Assembly: GCA_964586815.1 (NCBI GenBank)
Contig: CAZPIB010000016.1
Coordinates: 1 to 16,975, forward strand
Direction: 5' to 3'
DNA from: CAWUJK01 sp964586815
GTDB taxonomy: Bacteria; Patescibacteriota; Gracilibacteria; BD1-5; UBA6164
DNA length: 16,975 nucleotides
Position 1 is the first letter of the stretch, and every line of letters starts with the position of its first letter. The notes beneath the pieces are model-generated. The model was not told where the DNA came from and ran no database searches. It saw only the letters and a program-made list of their open reading frames with translations. Of this stretch, positions 1 to 10,660 are shown piece after piece. A program made the position numbers and the translations under genes.

Positions 1-1
1 A

Positions 2-3000
2 TCTTGAAGACAAATTTCAAAAGTTAATTTAGTAAAAGATTGTAGTATTTTTAGGGGCTCAACTTATGATTGATGAACTTTAGTAAAAGCAAATAGATGA
101 CTTAATTTTAATTTAATAGAATGAGATACTAAACTTTGCAACTGAGAAAATCCAAAATGACATTATGGTTGATCAAGTCCATTAAATTTAGATTTTTCTA
201 ATATATCTAGTCCACTAGACTTTAATTTAAAATCATATGATTTAGATAGTGCTATTTTTCCAGTTTTTGATATAAAAGGGTCTAAGAGAAGTAATAATCC
301 CTTAAATAATCCTTCACCGTTAAATTGTTTAGAAAATAATTTTCTAACTATTTATAAAGAAAGCTTTCAAAATAATTGAAATGACACTTATTCTTGTAAT
401 ACTAGTTACTCTGTACCAATTAATTGACAAAGTAATATTAATTGGGATTGTGGCTCTGTAAATAGAAAAATTTGATTTAATCATAATTTTATTTCAGATT
501 ACAAAAGTATAAGAACTTGAAGATGTTGATGAAAAACAATAAAATATAATAATAAAGTTTTTACTCATATTAATCATATTAATCGTACTATAGATTGAGG
601 GATTACAACTTGTGTTGATGAGATAGAAAAAGTTATTTATTATAAATTTATCCCCTCTTATTTAGAGCATAAATCCCCTACAATAGAAGAATTAAATAAA
701 CAATTAAAATCAAAAATAACACCAAATTTAGGAATAAATAAAGATAGATACATTGATTTTATAAGTGCTATATGAAATCATAAAAAGATAAAATATCCTT
801 TTTTGTTTAGATTATCATGATCAAGTAAACAGGAAGTAGAATCTGCATTAAAGCAATATTTAACAAAAAAAAGTATAGCTATAAATGCTATAATAGCTTC
901 AGAAAATCCAAATACACTTAGTTGAAAAGACTTAGAAATATATAATATATTAAAAGTTTGAAACTATAATTCTTCTAATTTTGATCTGGTTTCTTTTTTA
1001 AAAAATAAACCTATAAAAACTCTAAATATTTCTTGAGAAGAAAAAGAAATATCTTACTTCGATTTTTTAGTTTTTTCAATTTATTGGAATAGTCTAACAA
1101 ATATTTCAGCAAAGTATAAATTTGTATTTGAAAATTATTTAAGTGATCAAATTGGTTGAAATGAATTTAATTTCATTTTACCTAAACATAAAAAACAGTA
1201 TGAAATTGCATTTTTAGGAGCTCATTGAAATGCTCAAAATATGTTTATAAAAATTGATCCAGAAAAGGCATTAGATAGAAATCCTTTTTCTAATATTATT
1301 TCTAAAAATAATCTTTTAAATAATAATAAGCTATCAATATGAATACTTGCTTGAAGTAATAGAATTTGAACTTCAAATAAGGCTTCATTTAAATGTGCAC
1401 CTCCAGAATGAGTTCCTATTTGGGAATGGTTACCAGCAATTAAATGTTGGTTAGATTGACTATTACCAGCAAAAATAAGTATTTGAGAAGGACAATGTTG
1501 ATCAAGTCAAATATTTGAGAGTCAGGAGGAATATAAACAATTCCAAATAGAAAAATATACTTGCAGCAATGATTTCAATAAAAATTGAGTAAATGATTGT
1601 GTTGAAAATAGATTAAAAAATAACTGAAAATTAGAGTTATCTTCTGATAATAAAAGATACTCTTTAAATAAAAGAGGAATTTTAAAAACAGAAATTTTAG
1701 ATAAAACTGGTAAAAGAATCCTTCTAGATAATTCAAGTCATGTTAGTTTTGATTTAAATAAAATTATTGATTACAAAACTAAACAAGTTGTTTTTGATTC
1801 AAGTAAACATAATTTTTATGATAAAATAGATATTATAAATCGCTATATTTATTTTAAACCATTTTCTATAAGGTCTAGTTATTGATCTACTAAATATTCA
1901 TTTTCTACAAAAAATAAAGAAGCAGATATTTACTTTAAGGCTTCACTTAACCTACAAGATGCTTCTTGAGAAAAAGTATTATGAATTAAGTCTAATGATT
2001 TAATTGTAAAAATAAGATCTGAAAGATTATTTTTATGAATTACAAAATTATGAAATAATAAAGAAAGACTATTTTGAAATGATACTATAGTAAATAGTGA
2101 GACTAATATTTATTTATATGATAAAAAAAATACTCATCTAGATACTTCTACTAAAAATGCTAATTCTTTAATTTTTTGAATTACTAATTTATGAAAAGAT
2201 AGTCTAAAAAGAAATATAAGCTTTCCAATAAAAATTATTATAAAAGACAGAGTCTGAACAACTATTTTAGAAGAAACTATAAATAATTTAAATCAAGTAA
2301 AAGATTTATATAATATATCAAAATCAGGAAGATATACTATTAAAATAGTTGATAAATACTGAAACAATACTTCTTCAAAATTTGATGTTTTATCATGAGC
2401 TCCAGAAGAATTAAGAATAGATTTATGAACAACGGTTTTAGAGCCAAATTGAAGTATTTCTGTAAATTTGATTAGTATTTATGATAAGTATGATAATATA
2501 GTCTCTGGAGATATCTATGATTTTGAAATCAATATAATGGGAGATAGTTTGATTTTTAATCAAAATAAAAATAAAAAATTAACTCTTTCAACATTTGAAT
2601 GATTTAAGGCTTTTAGATTAAAATCTACTAGTATAAAATGAATCTCAAGATTGCAGGTTGATTTATATAAAGCAGATACAAAATTGTTATCTAGTTCAAA
2701 AAATATTAGAGTAATTGATAATATAGAGATTGATTTAAAATTTTCAGATACTTTAAAGGTTTGAAATAATAGATATAAGGCTTTAGTTGAATTTAAAGAT
2801 AATAATTGAAGACTATTATCAGAACTAAATTCAAGAGTTTATTTAAATGTTTGAAAAGAGTATATAGAACCAAAAGAAGCTTTTAGTTCTATAATAAATT
2901 GAAAAGCAGAAATTGAATTTAGTACAAAAACTCTTGCATGAAAAAATATTCCTTTTAACTTAAGAGTTGAAGGATTTACTTCAAATATAAGTGAGTTTAT

Positions 3001-6000
3001 TACAATTTTGCCTTGAAAGCCAGCTAGCTTACTACTTGTGCCAACAAAAACTAAATTAGAAGCATCTACACAATCAGAAACTTTCATTAATGTAGAATTA
3101 AAAGATTTTTATAGAAATACTGTTTTTACTGATAATTCTTCAATTATTAATTTAGAAATTTTAGATAAATATACAGATATTATAACCGCGAGCAGTAAGC
3201 AATCTAAACTTAATAAATGAAAAACTAGATTTAAAATCAATGCAACTAAATTACCTTGAAGTGCTTATGTAAAATTTTCTATTAATAAAAATTTAGAAGA
3301 AAATGAATTTATAGTATCAGATGCAGATAATAAATTAGTTATAAAATGAGTTTCAGAAAATGTAATACTACTTGAAACATTTTTCTTTTTCAATAAAGAG
3401 TCTATTTATTGAAATAAATATAATGCACTTTATACTATTTTGCTCTGAGCAAATTATTGAGATATAACACAGAAAAATTATTTAGCTTGAGCTATGTTAT
3501 TTGATAGATATAATAGATCTTTGGCTGTTACAAGTCTTTTAAATAATCCATATAATTATAAAGATTGAATTACAATACTTTCAAATGGAACAATTAATAA
3601 GGTTTTTGACTCCTCTGATTTATCTCAAGATATAAATTTTTCTCTAAAAAAAGACATTAATTGAATATATTATATAAATCTTTTTAATGATGCACTAAAT
3701 ATACATATATGAAAAATATATTTAAATTTTGATAACTTAAATATTGATAAAAAATTTTTAGAAAATATACAAAATAAAAAAACTATTAATTTAAAAGAAA
3801 TTTTAGAAATTCAAAATTTTGATATTTTTTCAACTACTTCTAAAGTAAGATTAAATCATTTCCTTGATACTAAAAAAAATTCGATTATAGTTTATATAAA
3901 AAGTAATAGTTATTTTTCTAGAAATTCGTATTCTATAAAATGAAGCTCATTAACAATTTCATATAAAGATCCATTTAGTACTGAGTATTCACTAAATTCA
4001 TTTTCTAGAGATTCTTCATATACTTATGATAATTTTAAGAAAAATTGAAATCTATGATGGGGGGCTTGAAATAAATCTTTACTTAATTTTGCATCTTGAA
4101 AAAATGTATGAGAATCAACTAAAGATTATATGTGAGTTTCAACCATAAATCTTTGAGATCCTATAGTTTCTCTTAAAAAAATAAAGGAAAAATCACATTG
4201 AATATATAAAAAATTTGACTCAACTATTTGAAAAAAATTAAATAGTAGAGATATATTATGATATAAAACTTTTGATTACAATGCTGACAGTCGAGATGAT
4301 ATTCTTTTAATAGAAAAATCTTGATTTTTATCTCTTTTAGAAAATAAAAAGACTTGAACTAAATTTCTTGACCAGAAAAATTTAGTAAGAGTAATTGATT
4401 TTTGAAATATAGATAATATTAATAGTTGAGATTTTTCTTGAGATAAATTTGAGGATATATTCTTTGTGAATAATAAATGAAATCCTTATCTATTAAATAA
4501 TACTAATAAAGATTTTGTAAGAGTAAATTTAACTAAAAATTTTGACTTAAAATGAAGTATTATTCATGCAAGGTCTTTTGATATGGATAATGATTGAATT
4601 ACTGATATAATTACATTAGATGATTTTTGAGAAATAAATATATTTTATTGAAAAAAAGATAGTATAAATTTTGATAAAAAAACAATATTTTCGTGATATG
4701 CAATAGAATTAAGTTGAGAAAAAAGAAATGATCTGTGAGCTATATATTTTGATTGACTTCTTCAAGATAGTCTAAAAAAAGAAAAAACTGATTATAAAGA
4801 TGTTTTTCCTTCACATTTACTTGAAAACATAATATTTGAGAGTATAGCTTTTGATAAAAATATAGACCCTTTAAAAGAAAATCATACTAAAAAAACTAAG
4901 TTTATAAGAAGTGAATTTGCTTGAGAGGTTTGACTTGAGGTTTCAAAGGTTTTTGTAGATAAAAATCTTTGAAAACTAAATTCTTGAGATATAGTAGAGG
5001 TTACACTGAGAATAAAAAATACTTCATCAAAAGAAAAAAATAATATAGTTTACTTAGAAGATATTCCAAAATATTTTGTCTTAGATTTAAAATCTATAAA
5101 GACTAGTAGAGATGTAATAGTAAGAAAGTCGAAATTAGCTAATTATAATTTTTATATAGATAAATTTAGCTTACTTCCGAGCCATGAATTAAAAATAACT
5201 TATAATCTAAAAACAAGAGCTCTGAGTTATTGAAATATAAAAGTTTGATTATTTGAAAAAGATGAGATTTGAGATGATAAATACTGAGACATTTTGATAA
5301 CTCAGAGTAAATATAATTGTTGATGAAATAGTGATATATTTAGATCAATAGAAACTAGGATATATGAAAAATGAATTAAAAAAGAGAATTGTGATAAATC
5401 TATACTTCCATATGAATTAAAAAAGAATGATATAGATGAAAATAATAATCAAATTCCAGACCATATAGATGATTTAAAAAATGCTACACCAGAAGAATTA
5501 AAACAATATTCAAAAAAAGCTTTAGAAAGAATTAATCAATCAAATAAAATACCCGAAGATATTAATATATTAGATAATTTAGAAAATTTAAATAATAATG
5601 TTGATATTATTTCATCTAAAGTAGATAATTTAATACAATGATTTGGTTGTTGATTTTGATGATGAAGTTGTTTTTCTATGCCTGTAAATTGGGCTCCTCT
5701 TGCTCCTTGAAATGATCCAGTTGTTATGTGAAGACTTGTTTGAGATTGATTAAAGGTTGATGAATGAATACCTGTTTTTTCTGCTCTAACTTGAATAAAT
5801 ATACCAACTCCTTGAGGATGTTTTCAAATTCCTGCAGTATGGCCTATTTCACCTTTTAAATTTACTTGATCATGTAATACAGATATACAAGCTTGAGGTT
5901 ATTTATGAGTTGATTCTCCTACAAATTTCTTTAGATTATTTGTAAGTCCAACTTTAACTGGGTGAGTTTGAACAGCTGCATGTTTTTGATGACCTGCATC

Positions 6001-9000
6001 AGTAGCATGAAATATACCACCAAAATGAGTTAATCCAGTTGTTCCTGGTTGAAATTGTATTGTTGTTGCTGCTCCTTTACCTAATTTATGTGGAAATGAA
6101 GAAATAAATTCTGATCCTTGAAGTATTGGTCAAGTAAATTATTTTTGATGAGCAGTTAATTTATCTTGAAATTTTTGAGTAATAAATTGAAATTGTAGTG
6201 TTTGAACAAGGCATAAAAAATTACCTATAACAAACAAAATTAATACAAGTCTAGCAAGGCAATTTTTAAATTACAGAAAAACTTGAATTGTTAGCAGTAG
6301 TTTATCTGAAGAATTTAAAAAAGCTTTTTCAAATCCAGCAAGAGCTTGAGATATTTGAAATAATAGACAATTAACTAATAGACCTTTATTGTCAATAAAT
6401 TCAGAAAACATGGAAGATTCAGATATATCAATTGACTTAAATCTAGACTGAAAAGACTCTTGAATTACTTTTAAGTGAGTTGAACAGCTTTCTCAAAATA
6501 GAGTTGCAGCCTTTCCTGGTTTTATAACTAATTGGGTAACTGCTCAACTTGAAGAATTTATTACAAAACTTACATCTTTCCCAACTTTATTTATTATATT
6601 ACCTGATTTTTCATCTATTTTTAATACTGATTTAGAAGAATATGCTAAATACCTAAAAGAGTGAACAACAAATTCCTCATGAATAAAAGAAGCTTATGAA
6701 TTTTTATGAAATGTTCCTTTTGTTACTATAGTAGGAGAACAAATTAATATAAGTATTCCATGGATAGATGAAGCATCTCTAAATGCTACATTAGCTCAAT
6801 GGAAAATGTCTGTAGAATCTTATGAGCAAGAAATCAAGGCAGCAATAGATTCTTGGACTTATTGAGAATGATGCCAAACTGATGCTTGATCAGATATTTG
6901 AATAAAGTGTGATCCAGAAAACCAGTGGAAGCAAAAAGCTATATTAGATATGCATAATTTCACATCTAGTTTAAATAAAAATATTCAAGTTTTGCAATCA
7001 TATAAAGAAATTCCATCAGATTTAGCTGAATTATCATCAAAAAAACAAGATTACTTAGAGCAAGTTTTATGTAATATTGAAACAATCTGAGAAGTTACAA
7101 GTTGATGGTTAGATAGAAATTGAAAAAGGTTTAAATCTTGGGTAGAATTATATATTTTAATAAAAGCTATATTAAAATCTTGGCAATTATTAGCTGATAT
7201 ATTTATTGACTATGAAGCTGAATGTCATGAGTGTAAAAATGAAAGAAATAATTCTATTTGAGCACAGTTCAATTTGGTTTCTATGATTATCCCTAAAATA
7301 CCAGTTATTAAATTTCCTAAATGGCCAGATATTGTTTTAGATTTACATAATATTAGAATGAATTTAGAGGTTGTTTTACCCCAATTTAATTTTACAAAAA
7401 GACCTCTTATTTTACCTCCTGCTCCCACATTAACGCTACCTACTTCTCCAGGCATTAGCTTTCAATTGCCAAGCTTAGTTATTTTACCATTAATTGAAAT
7501 TCCTAAATTACCAGATTTACCAAGCCTTCCAACAATAAAACTACCTGATTTACCTCCTCCTCCAAGGCTACCAAAATTATGGCCAGAAATAGAATGAGTT
7601 TTAAATATTTTAAAACTTGTAACTAAGGCTATGTGTATTTTAAAAAAATCACCCTTTGTTCCTGAAAGTAGAGCCTGAGATCAAATTGCATTTTTAACTG
7701 AAAGTTCTGGTTATAGACCTTTTGATTTTATAGATTTAACTATGCCTCAATTCTCATATCCATTTGTAGATGAAATAAAGGTTACATCTTTTGTTAATTT
7801 AGAATTTGATAGCAATTTTATAGTTGAAATGGCAAAAACTATTGCTAATCCAATTAATGCTAAATCAAATAATTTTATTAATATGTTTAATACAGTTGAA
7901 ATACAAGATATAAATTTAGGTGATTCTTGATTAGATGATGTAAATCTAAATAATGAAATAGGTTTTAAATGAAAAGATCTTATATCTACTAAAGAATTTA
8001 TAAATTTAGTAAATAAAGAATTTTCTAAAGAAAGTATAATAAATAATCCTAAATTTAATGAGCTTAGAAAAAGTTTTGATATTGTAAATAATTATACATT
8101 TTCTAGAGAAGATAAATTAATTGCAAATTTAAAAAAAGCGCATTATGAAAAATTTGATATTTTAAAATCTATTATTAAAAAAGAAATTAGAGAACAAAAA
8201 AACTTTAAAAAAGAAATATTTAATAAAAATAAATATCAAATTATTTCTAATAATAAAGTAGATAAAATAAAATTATATAATGCAAGCTTAAACAAGTATA
8301 ATGAAGCATTTAAAGCTTCAGCTCTAAATTTAGTTAATCCTAGTTACTTTAACACTCAAAGACTTAAAGAAAGTTGAAAAGAGATTACAAAATCTATAAA
8401 AAATACTACTGATAACTATAAAAAATATTTTGCCTTATCAAATACAAGCAGTAATATTAGTTGAGGAAATAATTGTAAAGCAAATACAAGTAAGTATAAA
8501 AGAAATTATAAGTGAATATATATAATTCAAGAAGAAAATAACAAAAAAATTAATTATAGACTATTTGATTATTTAGATAGCTTAAGTTGAAGAGAGGTGA
8601 TCACTGAAATAGATTTTGATTTAGATTGAGATTCAGATATACTATATTCTATGAATAATAATTTATATTTAAAAGAAAACTTAATAAATAATCCTGATAG
8701 AGATCATGTATCTGGAGTAGAAATTTTAGAAAAAAATGATAATAAATTTGTAAATTGAGAAAGATTTTATGAGGCAATTAATTGAGCAAGAGAAAGTTTT
8801 ATTTGAAATGAATTTCTAAATATAAATTTTTTATCTTCAAATAGAGAATATATATCAAAATACAGACTCGAATATTATTCAATAATAGATAAATATCTAA
8901 ATAAGTGAAATATATCTTATTCTCCTAAAAATATTAGAAAAAATATAGTAGATTGATTTGTTTCAACAGATAAAAATACTATAATTGAAAAAAAAGATTG

Positions 9001-10618
9001 AATAATAAAAAGAAAAAATAAAGCATATATTTATACACTTTGAAACAATATTCCTAAGATTCAACTAAAAACAAAAAAATTATTAAACATAAAATATAGT
9101 TTAAAAGCTTGAAAGATTGCAACTATTTCTAATTGAACAAGAATATATGCTTGAAATAGATCAGTAAAAATATATTTCATAAAATCAAACAATAAAGAAG
9201 TAAGTGTTTTAAAAATAGATGCTCACACAAATATTGAATTAAGTCAGTGAATAAAAGTAATAAAAATATCATGAGATGCTTATACAATTTCAAATAAAGA
9301 TATTATTTTAAATTGAAGTGAAATTTATAGTTATTTATGACTACCTCTTTCTTTTAATGCGGAAATAACTAGAACTTGAGAATTTAATCATACTAGCTCT
9401 AGTCATATTTGAATTAAATATTTTGATGGAACAAAAGTTGATTTAAATTTTAGAAATATTGAAAGCTATAAACTCTATAACCTAGGATTTAAATCTAACA
9501 ATTATTCTATAACTTTAAATATAGATAATGATTATTTATATGCTAGACTACAAACTATTTCTAATTGAGTATTTGGAACAAAAACAAGTCAAATATTATT
9601 ATCTCCACAAAAAGAGGCTGATCAATCCCCTCCAGAAATAGATTTTAATAAAAAAATTAGAATTCCTGTTTATCAAGAAAAAATTATTGATTTAACTAAT
9701 TATATTTATGAAGATTCTTGAATAGATGGTATTTCTAATATTTCTATAGATTGACTTGATACTAGTAAATTTAATATTTTAAATACAGGAAATAAAATAA
9801 GAATTAAATTCTGAGAATTTACAACTCTTTTTAGAAAAAAAATAGTACTAACACTTACAGATAGTAATTGAAATTCTGCATCAAAAAATATTGATTTTGA
9901 AGTTTACTCTCCTATTCCACAAATAAGCTCTTATTATAAGTATATTGTTAGTTGAAATATTGATGAAAAACTAACATGAATACCAATAAATTTATATAGA
10001 GTTAGATGATGATCTATAAAAAAACTTGAAAGAATTTCTTGAGAAACAAAAGTAAATACATCAAAATGAGTATTTAATTTTGATATAAAAAATATAAATA
10101 GTGATTTAATTGATGTTAAAATTAATAATAATAAAATTTTTGAAATAAATGAAAATACCTGAAAAATTAATTTAACAACTAATCTTTATGAAATAAAAGC
10201 TTTAATAAATCCTGATAATTTTGTAGAAGTAAACGTTATAAATAACTCTAATAAAAAAGTATTTTCTCAAATAATTAAACTAAAATCTTGAGATATAAAT
10301 ATAGTAAATGATTTTTCTAGTATAGAAAAAGAATGACTTTATTTTAAATTTACCTCTTCAGATTTTGATTTTTACAAGTTACCAAGTTCAGTAAAGTATA
10401 ACCCTTGAAGTTTAGCTATTTATAGAAAAACAGATACTAAAAAAGAAGCATTATTTGCTATATTAAAAGATGGTAGAATAAAAACTGTAAATGATTTTTA
10501 TAGTATAAAATATACTACATTTAATGATTATATTGTAATTAAATTTATAGATAATCATTTTGATAGAGAAATTGGTCAATTATTATTTAAAATAGATAGT
10601 TCTTATGTTATAAAATAA
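2..10618 (+). CDS. Giant multidomain surface/secreted protein, 5'-partial (at least 3,538 aa)
   Basis: One open frame runs from the window edge to TAA at 10616-10618 when TGA is read as glycine. I followed it codon by codon and met no TAA or TAG and no frameshift. Residue 1 here is the codon at nt 2; the true start lies upstream. The protein is rich in Asn, Lys, Ser and Ile, with beta-rich segments. Visible parts are Cys-containing N-terminal segments (C465, C482, C499), an EF-hand-like loop (524-535), tandem Ig-like domains (about 801-1110), FG-GAP-like repeats (about 1420-1545), a second Ca-loop (1810-1823), a Gly/Cys-rich module (1880-2068), a helical part (about 2085-2425), a Leu-Pro-rich segment (2431-2531), a charged helical part (about 2655-2807), an FG-GAP-like motif (2871-2879) and cadherin/Ig-like domains (3210-3538). 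I saw no enzyme motif, LPXTG signal or C-terminal membrane anchor, so any signal peptide or anchor must be in the missing N-terminus. Extracellular adhesion is inferred from the domains; the exact function is unknown. Confidence 0.93.
1382..1609 (+). other. Giant protein: Cys/Trp segment followed by an EF-hand-like Ca loop
   Basis: Residues about 461-500 carry three cysteines (C465, C482, C499) around the Trp- and Pro-rich stretch IWEWLPAIKCW, which stands out from the Asn/Lys-rich surroundings. Shortly after, at nt 1571-1606, residues 524-535 read DFNKNGVNDCVE. Acidic or Asn residues at alternate positions, then Gly, then Asp and Glu (D524, N526, N528, G529, D532, E535), match the EF-hand-like loops of thrombospondin type 3 and dockerin repeats. 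A single loop suggests a Ca-stabilised linker rather than a full domain. The match is by eye only. Confidence 0.5.
2402..3331 (+). repeat. Giant protein: about three tandem Ig-like (Big_1-like) domains
   Basis: Residues about 801-905, 906-1003 and 1004-1110 look like consecutive domains of roughly 100 residues each. Each has the alternating hydrophobic pattern of a beta sandwich and a central strand-turn motif of the form xxDxxxNxV or xxDxxGxxL (ISIYDKYDNIVSGD, VEFKDNNGRLLSEL, VELKDFYRNTVFTD). The first and third open with proline-containing linkers (APEELRI, PGKPASLLLVP), as bacterial Ig-like group 1 domains of invasin-type proteins do. A related strand motif just upstream (IKIVDKYGNNTSSKFDV, about residue 780) may belong to a fourth, more divergent domain. 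Such arrays usually serve as rigid stalks of surface adhesins. Domain borders are rough and the copies are diverged. Confidence 0.5.
4262..4690 (+). repeat. Giant protein: block of three FG-GAP/VCBS-like Ca-binding repeats
   Basis: Three acidic loops follow each other at a spacing of about 50 residues: DYNADSRDDILLI (from residue 1425), GDFSGDKFEDIFFV (about 1476) and FDMDNDGITDIITL (about 1526). Each is followed by a short strand of hydrophobic residues and then an Asn/Gly turn. This is the pattern of FG-GAP/VCBS repeats, which form blades of integrin-alpha-like beta-propellers and bind calcium through DxDxDGxxD loops. Three repeats are too few to close a seven-bladed propeller, so either further blades are too diverged to see or this is a partial or open arrangement. 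Confidence 0.6.
5429..5470 (+). other. Giant protein: thrombospondin type 3-like Ca loop
   Basis: Residues 1810-1823 read DIDENNNQIPDHID, with D1810, D1812, N1814, N1816, D1820 and D1823 at the positions of a thrombospondin type 3 or EF-hand-like calcium loop. The loop sits between the beta-rich domain ending near residue 1800 and a short charged helical linker (about 1825-1880) that leads into the Gly/Cys-rich module. It probably acts as a Ca-dependent hinge. Confidence 0.5.
5639..6208 (+). other. Giant protein: Gly/Pro/Cys-rich module with eight cysteines
   Basis: Residues about 1880-2068 differ sharply from the rest of the protein. They are rich in Gly, Pro, Val and Trp, poor in Lys and Asn, and contain eight cysteines by my count (in contexts such as FGCGF, GGSCF, PGGCF, TGSCN, TAACF, GGNCI, NLCGN and NGNCS). 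The even number suggests disulfide bonds outside the cell. The first codons include TGA TTT TGA TGA TGA, read GFGGG. The segment is moderately hydrophobic but has no clear long transmembrane helix. I do not recognise the family. Confidence 0.6.
7292..7594 (+). repeat. Giant protein: Leu-Pro-rich degenerate repeat segment
   Basis: Residues 2431-2531 contain 24 prolines in about 101 positions by my count, mostly in LP or IP pairs at intervals of two to seven residues (KLPDLPSLP, IKLPDLPPPPRLP). The spacing is irregular, so this is a degenerate low-complexity repeat rather than an exact tandem array. Pro-rich stretches in surface proteins usually form extended stalks or wall-spanning linkers. 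This one is unusually hydrophobic, with Leu, Ile, Val and Phe between the prolines, so it could instead pack against a lipid or protein surface. The preceding part (about 2085-2425) is largely helical and Trp-containing. Confidence 0.65.
7964..8440 (+). other. Giant protein: charged helical, possibly coiled-coil segment
   Basis: Residues about 2655-2813 are dominated by Lys, Glu, Asn, Ile, Leu and Phe with few glycines or prolines, for example NLKKAHYEKFDILKSIIKK followed by further Lys/Glu-rich turns. Hydrophobic residues recur every three to four positions, as expected for amphipathic helices or a coiled coil. The segment separates the Pro-rich part from the C-terminal beta domains and may act as a spacer or oligomerisation element. 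A coiled-coil predictor would be needed to fix the borders. Confidence 0.4.
8606..8672 (+). other. Giant protein: isolated FG-GAP-like Ca motif
   Basis: Around residue 2871 the protein reads DFDLDGDSDILYSM, with Asp at positions 1, 3, 5, 7 and 9 and Gly at 6. This is a textbook FG-GAP/VCBS-type calcium loop followed by a hydrophobic strand and an Asn turn. It lies about 1,350 residues after the three-repeat block, and I could not see a neighbouring copy within 100 residues on either side. Confidence 0.55.
9629..10615 (+). other. Giant protein: C-terminal cadherin/Ig-like beta domains
   Basis: Residues 3210-3304 look like one Ig/cadherin-like domain. It opens with SPPEIDF, has a Tyr/Asp-rich edge (NYIYEDSGIDG) and ends with the strand pair LTLTDSNGNSASKNIDFEV, a common ending of bacterial Ig-like domains. 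The remaining part to residue 3538 is also beta-rich and contains FEINENTGKI (from F3380), close to the cadherin-type F-x-I-x-x-x-T-G-x-I signature. The protein ends DSSYVIK without a membrane helix, sorting motif or charged tail, so the C-terminus is probably the free distal tip. Confidence 0.45.
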
Positions 10619-10660
10619 AAAATATAGAAATCTATAGATTTCTATATTTTTTATTTTATA
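10609..10660. terminator. Perfect 52-bp palindrome, shared bidirectional terminator
   Basis: Positions 10609 to 10660 pair without a mismatch about a centre between 10634 and 10635. The GC-containing core (AGAAATCTATAGATTTCT) is flanked by A-tracts and T-tracts on both sides, so each strand gives a stem followed by a U-run. The palindrome includes both stop codons: the giant gene and the opposing HATPase gene both end ATA AAA TAA. It should terminate the two convergent transcripts. Bidirectional terminators between convergent genes are common, but a perfect one absorbing both stop codons is unusual. Confidence 0.85.

Noticed and set aside
2839..7455. Minus-strand open frames at 2839-3087 and 7225-7455
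   Set aside because: They lie antisense inside the giant gene, show no recognisable features and are expected by chance.
7292..7594. Sortase signal within the LP-rich segment
   Set aside because: None of the LP pairs forms LPXTG followed by a membrane helix and basic tail, and the segment is more than 1,000 residues from the C-terminus.
3038..7930. Separate small plus-strand proteins at 3038-3220, 7274-7597 and 7742-7930
   Set aside because: They are in the frame of the giant gene and end only at TGA codons, which are glycine here. They are pieces of one protein.
2..10618. A decayed region full of pseudogenes
   Set aside because: The frame holds for over 3,500 codons without TAA or TAG in DNA this AT-rich, which is impossible for decayed sequence.
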